A stretch of 29,983 nucleotides of DNA from a virus, in IMG/VR virus record IMGVR_UViG_3300037161_000097, positions 1 through 29,983 of that record. One strand, written 5' to 3'. Of the stretch, positions 20,403-28,753 are shown one piece after another. Under the pieces are notes generated by a model that saw nothing but the letters and a program-made list of their open reading frames with translations, was not told the DNA's origin and searched no databases. Position numbers and translations under genes: made by a program. The stretch's first letter is position 1. The number at the start of each line of letters is the position of its first letter.

Positions 20403-20614
20403 CTGCGCGCGTCAGCCCGGAGGAATGGCTGGCGCACCAGGCGAAGACGGTCAAGTGCTCGACCTGTAAGCACCCCGCACTCGCTGAGATCGAGAAGCTC
20501 CACGCCTCCGGCTGGCCATCAGCACAGATCGCACGCTGGCTGAAAGAGGCGTACCCGGAAGCGCCGACGGCCGCCCACACCCTCCGTGAGCACTTCCGGG
20601 AGCACCCCGCATGA
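20399..20614 (+). CDS. Small Cys/His protein with HTH-like segment
   Basis: 71 aa from a GTG overlapping the previous stop. CSTCKHPALAEIEKLHASGW, then PSAQIARWLKEAYPEAPTA and TLREHFREH form a helix-turn-helix-like unit after a CxxC pair. Probably DNA-binding. No family named. The stop overlaps the next ATG (ATGA). Confidence 0.55.
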   Translation: MTARVSPEEWLAHQAKTVKCSTCKHPALAEIEKLHASGWPSAQIARWLKEAYPEAPTAAHTLREHFREHPA

Positions 20615-21699
20615 CCGCAGATCCGAAGGTCACTCCGGAGCACTTCGCCGAGACGGAGGAGCTGAAGGCCACCGTCCGGAGTCTGGAGCGTCGGTTGCGG
20701 CTGTCGCAGGCCAAGACCCACGACCTTGATGGAGCCGCGGCAGAGCGCGACGAGCTCCAGCGGCGGCTTGCCGTCACGGGGCGCATCGGGGCCCGCGACA
20801 TCACCGTGCCGCGGTGGATGGCGACCAAGGCCCAACGCTCCACGTTCCACGCCACCCCGACGCTCCTCCTGACCGACACTCACTTCGATGAGGTGGTGCT
20901 GCCGGAGCAGATCGACTGGCTCAACGCCTACAACCGCAAGATCGCCAAACAGCGGTTCCACCGCTGCATCGAGACGACCATCATGTTGGCCCGTGAGTTC
21001 CTGACCGGGCTCACCTACGATGGCTTCCTGCTCATGGTAGGCGGCGACATCTTCTCGGGGATCATCCACCAGGAACTCCGGGAGACCAACGAGGTTCCGA
21101 TCCTCAAGTCCGTGGCCTACTGGGAGGACGAGCTGGCGGCTGGGCTGGACCGGCTGGCCACAGAGTTCAGCAAGCTCCATGTCGCCTGCACCTACGGTAA
21201 CCACGCCCGCCAGAGCATCAAGCCCATCGCGAAGAACCGGGCGTGGGACACCTTCGAGTGGCTGATGTACACCCACCTAGCCAAGCACTTCGCTGGCTCC
21301 AAGGCGATCACCTTCCAGATCCCTGACGGGCCCGACTGCCTTGTTCAGAGCTATGGCACTCGCTACCTGCTGACCCACGGCGACCAGTTCCGCGGCGGCT
21401 CCGGCATCTCCGGCTCGATGACCCCGCTCATGCTCGGCAGCTATCGCAAGACACGCCGGGCGATGTCAGCCGGCAAGCCCTACGACATCATGGTGCTGGG
21501 CCACCGCCACGAGTATGTGTGGCTCCCCTCCTACGGGATCATCACCGGGGCGTCCCTGGTGGGCTACAACGAATACGCCTATCAGCACAACTTCGGCTTC
21601 GAGGAGGCCAACCAAGCCTTCTGGGTCGCCACTCCGGAGCACGGGGTGACCTTCCCGATGCAGGTCTACGTTCAGGACCGCAAGGCAGAGGGCTGGTGA
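20611..21699 (+). CDS. Metallophosphoesterase
   Basis: 362 aa. The N-terminal 60 residues are helical and coiled-coil-like (ETEELKATVRSLERRLRLSQ). The calcineurin-type core follows with all five blocks: DTHFDE (Asp89, His91), GGDIFSG (Gly144-Asp146), YGNHAR (Asn197, His198), THGDQF (His256, Asp258), and GHRHEY (Gly297, His298, His300). These residues bind two metals and hydrolyse phosphoesters. Phage homologues in packaging/structural modules are known, but their substrate is not. Its position between terminase and portal suggests a DNA-processing or virion-assembly role, by inference. Confidence 0.85.
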   Translation: MTADPKVTPEHFAETEELKATVRSLERRLRLSQAKTHDLDGAAAERDELQRRLAVTGRIGARDITVPRWMATKAQRSTFHATPTLLLTDTHFDEVVLPEQIDWLNAYNRKIAKQRFHRCIETTIMLAREFLTGLTYDGFLLMVGGDIFSGIIHQELRETNEVPILKSVAYWEDELAAGLDRLATEFSKLHVACTYGNHARQSIKPIAKNRAWDTFEWLMYTHLAKHFAGSKAITFQIPDGPDCLVQSYGTRYLLTHGDQFRGGSGISGSMTPLMLGSYRKTRRAMSAGKPYDIMVLGHRHEYVWLPSYGIITGASLVGYNEYAYQHNFGFEEANQAFWVATPEHGVTFPMQVYVQDRKAEGW

Positions 21700-21741
21700 C
21701 CCACATCTGAGGCTGATCGCCCGAGCGGCGACCATCTGCAC

Positions 21742-23388
21742 GTGACCGCCCTCCCTTGGCGCCGTGGTGCCGTGGCGCCGCAGGCCGCCGAGATCCCTGA
21801 CCTCGAGGAGGCGAACGTCCTCCGCTTGCCGCTGCGCCACGAGCTCTACGAGGCTATGGACAGCGACGAGGAGGGCGCGGCTGGCATCCAGCGGGTCGGC
21901 TACGAGTGGGGCGGCGCCGGTGCCGGCGAGACCAACACCGAGACGCTGATCGCCAAGAACGGCGACCGCAAGCGCCAGCTCGTCGCCCTGGCCCAGCTCT
22001 ACATTCAGTGCATCTGGGTATCGGCCTGCGTCGACGCCGCTGCCGAGGCCATCACCGCCGGCGGCCTCGAGGTGGTGCCGGTGAAGTCATCGATCGCCGA
22101 CCCGGATCCACCCCGCACCCCGCAGCTCGTGCGCCTTGAGAACCTGCTGCGCTTCGTCAACCGCCGGGAGGACGCCATCCAGCTCCTCCGCAAGGCGATC
22201 GTGGACCTGCTCGTGTTCGGTGACGCCTACCTCGAGGTGGGCTTCCTGCTCAACGAGCCGGCCGCCATCTGGTCGCTGGACGCAGCCTCGATGATCGTCC
22301 AGACCGACCGGCACGGGAACTTGATCGGCTACCTCCAGGTGCTGGAGGACAACACTCGGGTGCCCTTCACGCTGGAGCAGGTCATCCACGTCTCGGTGGA
22401 CGCGCCCCGCGGCGGCATCTACGGCTGCCCGCCCACCCAGAAGGTCGAGATCTCCGCCACCGCTTGGCTGTGGGCCCTCGCCGCACTCAAGCAGATGGGC
22501 AAGGACGGCTTCGTCAGCCGAATCCACGTTGACTACGACTCCTCGGCCCAGGACAAGGAGATCCAGCGCTGGTGGCAGCGCTACCTCACCCGCAACCGCG
22601 GCGTCCGGAACATGGCCACCCCGGTGGTGACCAAGAACGCCAAGACCTTCACCGAGCTCAACCGCACCTCACCCACCGAGATCCTGTCGACGTTGAAGGA
22701 CCTCCGGGACCAGATCGTCAGCGGGATGCACACCCCTCCCCAGAAGGTCCAGATCGTGGAGAGCGGCAACCTGGGCGGCGGCACGGGCGAGGCGCAGGAC
22801 AAGACCTGGCGCGGCGAGGTGGTAGGGCCGATCGGCAACCTGCTGCTGGAGAAGCTGAACTACTCGATCGTCCAGCAGGGCTTCGGCATCACCGACTGGG
22901 AGATCCGCTTCGGCCAGATCGACTACCGGGACTCCGCGATCGTAGAGACCATCCGGGACCTCCGGCTCCGGAACGGCGCCTGGTCGCTGAACGACTACGA
23001 GCGCGACATCCAGCAGGCCGAGACGCCGGGCGGAGACATCCACGTCCTGGTGACCCGGCAGGCGGTCCTCGACTGGGAGAACATGAAGAACTACGCGGCC
23101 ATGACCATGGGCCTGCCCGGTGGCGCGGCTCCCGGCGCCGCGGCGAAGCCTCCCTCCGTCCCGTCCGGTCTGCCCGAGCCGCCTGACGACGCCGACTCCG
23201 GCGAGAGCTCGCCGGCGGCGGCCATGATCGAGCGCCACGGCGGTGACGACGCCTTCCACCGCATGGTGGCCGGGAAGACCCCGGCTGACGCCGAGATGGG
23301 CAAGCTGACCGAGGCCTGGGCCAAGGCGTACGCCCACCGACGCAAGCAGGCCCTTCGCCAGCTCGCCCCACCCAAGGAGTCAGAGTGA
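21742..23388 (+). CDS. Phage portal protein
   Basis: 548 aa from a GTG at 21742. It matches portal proteins in length and pattern: QLYIQCIWVSACVDAAAEAI, then LLRKAIVDLLVFGDAYLEVG, AAIWSLDAASMIV, VIHVSVDAPRGGIYGCPP, EISATAWLWALAALKQM, and the clip/stem region EILSTLKDLRDQIVSGMHTP. C-terminal residues about 470-548 are Ala/Pro/Gly-rich and helical. Twelve copies form the ring through which DNA is packaged. Placement right after the terminase and before head genes agrees. Confidence 0.9.
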   Translation: MTALPWRRGAVAPQAAEIPDLEEANVLRLPLRHELYEAMDSDEEGAAGIQRVGYEWGGAGAGETNTETLIAKNGDRKRQLVALAQLYIQCIWVSACVDAAAEAITAGGLEVVPVKSSIADPDPPRTPQLVRLENLLRFVNRREDAIQLLRKAIVDLLVFGDAYLEVGFLLNEPAAIWSLDAASMIVQTDRHGNLIGYLQVLEDNTRVPFTLEQVIHVSVDAPRGGIYGCPPTQKVEISATAWLWALAALKQMGKDGFVSRIHVDYDSSAQDKEIQRWWQRYLTRNRGVRNMATPVVTKNAKTFTELNRTSPTEILSTLKDLRDQIVSGMHTPPQKVQIVESGNLGGGTGEAQDKTWRGEVVGPIGNLLLEKLNYSIVQQGFGITDWEIRFGQIDYRDSAIVETIRDLRLRNGAWSLNDYERDIQQAETPGGDIHVLVTRQAVLDWENMKNYAAMTMGLPGGAAPGAAAKPPSVPSGLPEPPDDADSGESSPAAAMIERHGGDDAFHRMVAGKTPADAEMGKLTEAWAKAYAHRRKQALRQLAPPKESE

Positions 23389-23756
23389 TGTCTGCTGTTC
23401 TCGATCTCACCACCGGCCAGCCCGTCAGTGGCGAGCCCAATCAATCCCCGCCGGGCACCGTGAGCTGGGACGGGACCAAACTGACGTTCTCGCAGCCCAT
23501 CACCGGCACCGCGCCGACCGCCTCGCCGGGGACCGCCAGCACCCAGATCGCCACCACCGCCTACGCAGACGCTGCGGTAGCCGCCTCTGCCGCAGCGTCT
23601 GGCTGGCAGGGTGTGTGGGCGATCGGCACCACCTACGCGAAGTCGGCCATCGTCGCCGGGAGCAACGGGCACGTCTACCTCAGCATCGCGGCAGCCAACG
23701 TCGGCTACGATCCGACCTCGGACGCCGGCGACCACTGGCAGCCGCTCGCCGCCTGA
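23388..23756 (+). CDS. Carbohydrate-binding-like small virion protein
   Basis: 122 aa from the ATG at 23388, TGATG-overlapping the portal stop, with AAGGAG upstream. The N-terminal part is Ser/Thr/Gly-rich. At 45-62 is STQIATTAYADAAVAASAAA, a segment seen in phage tail-fibre-type proteins. At about 70-122 is a CBM5/12-like pattern: GVWAIGTTYAKSAIVAGSN, GHVYLSIAAAN, GYDP, GDHWQPL. Such domains bind polysaccharide. In the head gene block it may be a capsid surface or decoration protein. Confidence 0.6.
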   Translation: MSAVLDLTTGQPVSGEPNQSPPGTVSWDGTKLTFSQPITGTAPTASPGTASTQIATTAYADAAVAASAAASGWQGVWAIGTTYAKSAIVAGSNGHVYLSIAAANVGYDPTSDAGDHWQPLAA

Positions 23757-23929
23757 TGGCCGCCCCGAAGAAGCCCCGCAAGCGGCCCGTGGTCGACGCG
23801 GCGCTCCACCCGGTCATCCAGTCCCCGCCGGAGCGTCACATCGTCACTGAGCGCGAGGATGAGGATCCCGACGAAGGGGGGATGACCGCCGAGAAGGCTG
23901 CGGCTCTGATCCCGCGAGAGTACGGATGA
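23756..23929 (+). CDS. Small basic-acidic protein
   Basis: 57 aa, TGATG overlap with the previous stop. A basic start (APKKPRKRPVVDAALHPVI) then an acidic middle (TEREDEDPDEGGM). It has no recognised domain; coupled to both neighbours. Small proteins in this place are common between portal and MuF genes. Confidence 0.5.
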   Translation: MAAPKKPRKRPVVDAALHPVIQSPPERHIVTEREDEDPDEGGMTAEKAAALIPREYG

Positions 23930-24117
23930 CCCTCCGCGGCGCCGGCAGCCACGTTGTCACGCCGAAGAAGCAGAAGACGGCGGTCACCGCGGCGGTCCCG
24001 AAGAAGAAGACCCGCTCGAACCCCGCCACCGACGCGGCACACCAGCGGACGACGGCTCTCCACGTCCGCCACGCCAGCTTCACCCGGTCCTCGAACATCC
24101 ACAAGGCCGCGAAGTGA
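23926..24117 (+). CDS. Small Lys-rich basic protein
   Basis: 63 aa from the ATG at 23926 (ATGA overlap). TPKKQKTAVTAAVPKKKTR and HQRTTALHVRHASFTRSSN are strongly basic, so DNA contact in the head is possible. No family known. Confidence 0.5.
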   Translation: MTLRGAGSHVVTPKKQKTAVTAAVPKKKTRSNPATDAAHQRTTALHVRHASFTRSSNIHKAAK

Positions 24118-25088
24118 TCGCCCCTTATGCCTCCTCGCGTTCTGCCGGAACGAAGCGCAGCGGCGCCGGCGGCAACTGGGCTAGGCCTTATTTCGTCGCC
24201 GCCTTCGCCAACGGCTTCGCCGAGGTGGACGTGCGCTTCCCGGCGCCCGATTGGGTCCAGGAGGTCTGCGAGGCCTCCGTCCTGATGGCCGAGGACCTGG
24301 AGGGTGAGCCGTGGATCCTCGAAGCGGTCCGCCGGCAGGGGAAGAAGGCGGCGCTGTGGGCGAAGCTCCACCAGCGGCGGGACGACCTGGAGGCGACCAA
24401 CCGGGCCCACCTCAAGGCCGTGCTGATCTCGCTCCTCCCCCACCTTCGCCAGCCGGTCCTGGCCGCCGTGCAGCCTCATGAGGCCGCGCAGCCGGACGAT
24501 CTCGTCAGCGCGCTCCAGAAGGCCATCGAGGCGCTCGGTGACATCGAGGGGTTCAAGGCTTGGCGCCAGCTCACCCGGGACGCGCTGGCAGACGGCGCGG
24601 CCGAGGGGAACGCCGAGGCGACGGCCTGGCTGGCGTTGGCTAACGGTCAGGCGATCCCGGACTTCGACATCACCTTCCAGGGCGCCATCCAGGCGATGCG
24701 TGACCTCCCGCCGGCCTGGGACGACGTCGACACCTGGATGGGGAAGCAGACCCACGGCCTCGCCACTCAGCTCGGCCAGCAGCTGAGCGACGCCATGGCC
24801 TCCGGAGCGAGCCGCGACGCCATGGCCCAGATCGTCAGCGACACGGTCCTCAACCCGCAGGGGTACGCCGGGCTGATGCTGGACCACGCCATCGCCACCT
24901 CGGCGATCCAGGGGGCGCTCAGCCTCTACCAGAGCGAGGGGGTGGAACTGGTCGACGCGGAGGTGTCGCCCGGCGCCTGTGACGACTGCGAGCCGCTGCC
25001 TGACGACAACCCCTACCAGCTGGCGGACGCGCCCGACATCCCCCTCCACCCTCGCTGCCGCTGCGCGGTGGCCCCTCACGTCGACTGA
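24114..25088 (+). CDS. MuF-like minor head protein
   Basis: 324 aa from the GTG at 24114 (GTGA overlap). Helical N-terminal two thirds. Near the C-terminus come LNPQGYAGLMLDHAIATSA, LVDAEVSPGACDDCEPLPDD and DIPLHPRCRCAVAPHVD: the C-x2-C with PHPxCxC ending is the hallmark of the phage Mu protein F/SPP1 gp7 family. Such proteins join the portal and are packaged in or near the head. Position after the portal fits. Confidence 0.8.
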   Translation: MIAPYASSRSAGTKRSGAGGNWARPYFVAAFANGFAEVDVRFPAPDWVQEVCEASVLMAEDLEGEPWILEAVRRQGKKAALWAKLHQRRDDLEATNRAHLKAVLISLLPHLRQPVLAAVQPHEAAQPDDLVSALQKAIEALGDIEGFKAWRQLTRDALADGAAEGNAEATAWLALANGQAIPDFDITFQGAIQAMRDLPPAWDDVDTWMGKQTHGLATQLGQQLSDAMASGASRDAMAQIVSDTVLNPQGYAGLMLDHAIATSAIQGALSLYQSEGVELVDAEVSPGACDDCEPLPDDNPYQLADAPDIPLHPRCRCAVAPHVD

Positions 25089-25121
25089 GGGCAACGGGCG
25101 CAGCCTCGGATCGTTCGGGCC

Positions 25122-26552
25122 GTGGGAACCCTCGCGACCATCTCGGGCGTCGCCATCGAGCCGTGTGTCAGCTCGAACAACCGCCTGTACACGGCGGACA
25201 TGATCCGGGGCGCCTATGAGCGGCTCTCACAGCGCCTCAAGGCCGGCCCCGACATTCCCGTGAGCTTCACCAGCCACCAGGACCGGCAGCACGGCAACGT
25301 CCGCCAGATCGCCGCGGTCCTCCGTGAGGTGTCGCTGACGCCCGCCACCCAGATCCGCTACCGGATGGACACCCTGGACACCGAGGCCGGGCAGGACGTG
25401 ACCAAGCTCGTCAGCGGCGACCACCCGGCGGTCAACGCCGTGTCCATCGTCGGCGAGTTCCTGGGGCGGGTGCGCCAGGTCGAGGTGGACGGCCAGCAGG
25501 CCGAGACCGCCGACGGCCTCGACATCCTCGGCTTCGACATCGTGGACATGCCCGGAGTGGGCGGCGCCCGGATGGACGACGTCCAGATCCACGGGCTCTC
25601 AGGCGAGCGCCATGCAGAGCGCCGCCTCATCTTCGAGTCAGCGGGAGAGACGGCTGTGACCCAAGTGACCGAGGCTCCGACCACCCAGCCCTACGGCGCC
25701 GTCACCTATGCGGACCCGGGCTACCAGCAGGACAAGGTCAAGCGGTACCCGCTGGACAGCAAGGCCCACGTGAAGGCCGCCTGGTCCTACATCAACATGC
25801 CGAAGAACGCGGCGAAGTACTCGGACGAGCAGGTCGGCCGAATCAAGGCGAAGATCAAGAGCGCGGCGAAGAAGCTGGGCGTGCAGATCGCCAGCGAGAG
25901 CGCGCCGACCGCGTCCCTGTTCGAGGGCGACGCCTTCGCCAGTTACGGCGACGCCAACTCGTACAGCTCGCTGATTCCGATCGACCCCGACCAGGACGGC
26001 GACACCGACTTCCTGGCCTGCCCGACCTGCGGAACGATCCGCCCCGTCACTGACCCGGACCTCAACCCGGACATCGACGACGACAACGACATGCAGGCGG
26101 GCATGGAATCCGCCCCAACCCCACCGAAGGAGACCACCGTGACCGAAGCAGCCAACCCGACTGCGGTCGACGAGGATCAGCGGCTCGCTGCGGTCATCGT
26201 TGCCGCCCTCAAGCAGTCCAAGCAGACCACCGAGACCCCGGCCGTACCGGCAGCCCTCACCGAGTCCAGCGTCGCTGACCTCGTCACCAAGACGGTGGCC
26301 ACGGCGGTGGAGAGCATGAAGGGAGAGCTGATCGAAGCCATCAAGGGGAACGGTGGCGGACCTCAGCGCCAGGGCGTCGTGCCGGGCGCAGCGACCGAGC
26401 AGGCGTCGAAGACGCCGAAGACGCCCGAGGAGCGCGACGCCCGCCTTCTCGAGCTGGCAAAGATGCCGACAGAGCGCCTGCGCCGCGCCGGCGCCGACGT
26501 CATGGCGGCGCAGATCCCGACCCCGTCGAGGTGGACCGTCCTCCCCGGCTGA
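25122..26552 (+). CDS. Head maturation protease with DUF6582-like domain and scaffold-like C-terminal part
   Basis: 476 aa from a GTG. Residues 1-165 form a prohead-protease-type domain: PVSFTSHQDRQHGNV (His52), VNAVSIVGEF (Ser108), then GLDILGFDIVDMPGV, close to the His-Ser layout of T4 gp21-type and related phage proteases. Residues about 190-258 match a domain found behind such proteases (YADPGYQQDKVKRYPLD, AAWSYINMPKNAAKYS, KIKSAAKKLGV), which I recall as DUF6582. A short acidic part with CPTC follows. From 340 to the end is a helical, Ala/Lys/Glu-rich scaffold-like part (AVIVAALKQSKQTTE, ERDARLLELAKMPTERL). It cleaves capsid and scaffold during maturation. Confidence 0.75.
   Translation: MGTLATISGVAIEPCVSSNNRLYTADMIRGAYERLSQRLKAGPDIPVSFTSHQDRQHGNVRQIAAVLREVSLTPATQIRYRMDTLDTEAGQDVTKLVSGDHPAVNAVSIVGEFLGRVRQVEVDGQQAETADGLDILGFDIVDMPGVGGARMDDVQIHGLSGERHAERRLIFESAGETAVTQVTEAPTTQPYGAVTYADPGYQQDKVKRYPLDSKAHVKAAWSYINMPKNAAKYSDEQVGRIKAKIKSAAKKLGVQIASESAPTASLFEGDAFASYGDANSYSSLIPIDPDQDGDTDFLACPTCGTIRPVTDPDLNPDIDDDNDMQAGMESAPTPPKETTVTEAANPTAVDEDQRLAAVIVAALKQSKQTTETPAVPAALTESSVADLVTKTVATAVESMKGELIEAIKGNGGGPQRQGVVPGAATEQASKTPKTPEERDARLLELAKMPTERLRRAGADVMAAQIPTPSRWTVLPG
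26128..26141 (+). promoter_or_regulatory. Internal ribosome site and GTG, possible scaffold start
   Basis: AAGGAG (26128-26133) sits 5 nt before an in-frame GTG at 26139-26141 in the protease gene. Translation from here would give a 137-aa helical C-terminal product, as in phages where the scaffold is made from an internal start within the protease gene. Confidence 0.45.
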
Positions 26553-26611
26553 CGGTCGGCTGATCCCTCCCCTCTCTCCATCCACACCCCGCAAATCAGG
26601 AGCCCTATACC

Positions 26612-27994
26612 GTGAGCACAGAGCTCGAAGAGGCGCTTGCCGCCTCCCAAGTCGGCGCCCTTATCCCGAAGGCGATCGACCCTGTCATCCTGGAGTACGT
26701 CCGTCGGTACGCGCCGATGGCCCGCGCGCTCCCGACCGTCCCCTGGCACACCAACACGTACTACTTCAACCAGCGGACGGTGCTCCCGCCCGGAGGCTTC
26801 GTCACTGACGGTGGCGCGCGTCCGGTCGGCAACAGCACCTACGTCCAGTCGAGCTTCAACATCAAGCTCCTCCAGGCGATCGGCTCGGTCACCGGGTTCG
26901 CCCAGGTGGTCACCGCCGACCTGGTTGGCTCGTTGAAGCAGCGGGAAGTCGAAGGCACCCTGATGGGTCTCGCCTTCGACCTTGAGAACGCCCTGTGCTG
27001 GGGCAACAGCCTCGCCACCGTGGGCGGATGGTTCCCCCAGTTCGACGGCTTCGACGTCCAGATCAGCTCCTTCTCGGGCGCGACCCAGAACGCCGTCGAC
27101 CGGGCCAACGCGACCTTCGCGTTGACCGACATGGACACCCTGATCGACGTCGTCGAATCGAACGCGGCCATGGCCATCGGCGGCAGCCCGTACGCGTTCA
27201 TCTGCTCGCCAGCGGTGAACAGCAAGATCGCCCAGCTGCTCACCAACCAGCAGCGCTACAACACGGTGGACGTGGCGGTCGGCCTGAACGTGCCCAGCTA
27301 CCGTGACATCCCCATCCTCAAGACCTCGTTCCTGGCCTCTCGCCAGCAGGCGATGGGGACCGTGACCCCCTCGACGGGGACCACCGGCGGGACGCTGCCG
27401 GACTCGACCACCTACAAGTACCAGATCGCGCCGGTCATCGGCCGCTATGGAGAGATCGCGGCCTGCGCCGAGGTCTCCCAGGCCACCAGTGGTGTCGGCG
27501 GCGGGCTGCACACCATCAGCCTGGCGTTCAGCACTCCGACGGGTCCTGACGGCGCCGCGCCCATCGCATACAAGGTCTACCGGACCGCCGGGGGCGGCTC
27601 GACCGGGACCGAGACGCTGCTGGGCGTCGTGGACGCCTACGACAGCACCGGCAGCCAGCAGAGCCCTGTCGCGGTGACGACCATCATCGACACTGGCACG
27701 GCGCTGCTCACCAACACTCCGGGCGCCACCGTGGCCGCCCTCTCGGCCGCCTACGTCGGCGGGAACGCGGGCCAGCCACCGCTGGCGACGGGCCAGGAGA
27801 ACATCTACCTGGTGCCGCTCGACGACAACTTCATGGTGCGTCCCTTCACCCGGGACTTCGAGCTCATCAACCTGGCGCCGACCACCACGGCGCCTGACCA
27901 GCTGCCCTTCGCGGTGGTCTCGGACACCTGCCTGGCCATCCGTGCTCCCAAGTACGTGGCCCGGCTGATCCGCTCCGCCACCGGCATCCTCTAA
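26612..27994 (+). CDS. Major capsid protein (HK97 fold) with inserted beta domain
   Basis: 460 aa from a GTG with AGGAG upstream. The N-terminal part (ALIPKAIDPVILEYVRRYAP), YYFNQRTVLPPGGFVTDGGA, FNIKLLQAIGSVTGFAQVVT, and EGTLMGLAFDLENALCWGN resemble HK97-type coat proteins (E-loop, spine helix, P-domain). PYAFICSPAVNSKIAQLLTN is the A-domain. Residues about 250-373 are an inserted beta-rich region (TYKYQIAPVIGRYGEIAAC, HTISLAFSTP, AYKVYRTAGG). After it, the last strands (NIYLVPLDDNFMVRPFTRDF) finish the coat. Follows the protease/scaffold, as usual. The insertion may project from the capsid surface. Confidence 0.85.
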   Translation: MSTELEEALAASQVGALIPKAIDPVILEYVRRYAPMARALPTVPWHTNTYYFNQRTVLPPGGFVTDGGARPVGNSTYVQSSFNIKLLQAIGSVTGFAQVVTADLVGSLKQREVEGTLMGLAFDLENALCWGNSLATVGGWFPQFDGFDVQISSFSGATQNAVDRANATFALTDMDTLIDVVESNAAMAIGGSPYAFICSPAVNSKIAQLLTNQQRYNTVDVAVGLNVPSYRDIPILKTSFLASRQQAMGTVTPSTGTTGGTLPDSTTYKYQIAPVIGRYGEIAACAEVSQATSGVGGGLHTISLAFSTPTGPDGAAPIAYKVYRTAGGGSTGTETLLGVVDAYDSTGSQQSPVAVTTIIDTGTALLTNTPGATVAALSAAYVGGNAGQPPLATGQENIYLVPLDDNFMVRPFTRDFELINLAPTTTAPDQLPFAVVSDTCLAIRAPKYVARLIRSATGIL

Positions 27995-28011
27995 GGACCC
28001 CTCCCTGTGTC

Positions 28012-28044
28012 GGGGGCCCGGGTTAGACCATGGCCCGGGTCCCC
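28012..28044 (+). terminator. Stem-loop after the capsid gene
   Basis: GGGGGCCCGGG (28012-28022) pairs with CCCGGGTCCCC (28034-28044), 11 bp with one G-U, 11-nt loop. It lies 17 nt after the capsid stop. No U-tract follows, so it is a weak or factor-assisted terminator or an mRNA 3' stabiliser that raises capsid mRNA over the downstream genes. Confidence 0.5.
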
Positions 28045-28084
28045 TTCCGGGGGGCGACCTCGACGGAGCCTCACGATCTGAGCA

Positions 28085-28753
28085 ATGAGCTACACGCCGC
28101 TCGCCAGCGTCGCCAACTTCGAGCAGGGGCCGGAGGCCGACCTCTTCAAGCAGATCGTCTCGGCTGAGCAGACGGCACTCCTGACCCGCGCCTCGCGGGC
28201 GGTCGAGACGTACTGCAGCCGGCGGCTCGCTCCCTTCGCCAAGATCGAGAACCATCGCGCCCAGGACATCGACCCCGACGAGCTGACCGACGTCGGCTTC
28301 CCGCTGGACCAGACGGCGATGCTGGGCATGAGCCGGGCGCAGTCCCTCGGCGCCAACGAGCTGGTCCGCCACGTCTGGCTGGACGAGTACCCGCCCATGT
28401 GGGAGGAACTCTGGACCGGCAGCGTCACCGCGATCGAGCTGCGTCGGGCCTTCGGCGGGAACTACGACTACGCCCCCGCCGACCTGGCCAACGTCCAGTT
28501 CGAGCCGGAGAACGGTCACATCCGCCTCCAGCTCGGCACCTTCGCCCCCATCGGCACGACGGTCCGGGTCACCTACACGGGCGGCTACGCCCCCGTGCCG
28601 GACGATCTGATCCAGGCCACGATCCTGCGGGCGGCGATGCTCGCCCTGACCGAGATGCTCCCCATGGCGGCGAAGGCGGGCGACCTCGACCGGGCGCAGC
28701 TGGAGAGGGACTTCGAGCTGCTGGCCGGCCCGTACGTGCGCCAGTCGGTCTGA
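28085..28753 (+). CDS. Head-tail connector (gp6-like)
   Basis: 222 aa from the ATG at 28085. The N-terminal part is helical with AEQTALLTRASRAVETYCSRRLAP, the typical start of gp6/adaptor-type connector proteins. A middle part (SVTAIELRRAFGGNYDYAPADL, GHIRLQLGTFAP) is beta-like. The C-terminal helices (DDLIQATILRAAMLALTEML) finish the fold. It connects the portal to the tail; the place after the capsid gene supports this. Confidence 0.75.
   Translation: MSYTPLASVANFEQGPEADLFKQIVSAEQTALLTRASRAVETYCSRRLAPFAKIENHRAQDIDPDELTDVGFPLDQTAMLGMSRAQSLGANELVRHVWLDEYPPMWEELWTGSVTAIELRRAFGGNYDYAPADLANVQFEPENGHIRLQLGTFAPIGTTVRVTYTGGYAPVPDDLIQATILRAAMLALTEMLPMAAKAGDLDRAQLERDFELLAGPYVRQSV

Noticed and set aside
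23844-25094. 416-aa minus-strand frame
   Set aside because: Antisense to the MuF-like gene, which has clear family motifs.
26363-28519. 718-aa open frame on the minus strand
   Set aside because: It runs antisense to the capsid gene and parts of its neighbours, with low-complexity Asp/Arg/Gly/Val composition and no domain; a product of high GC.
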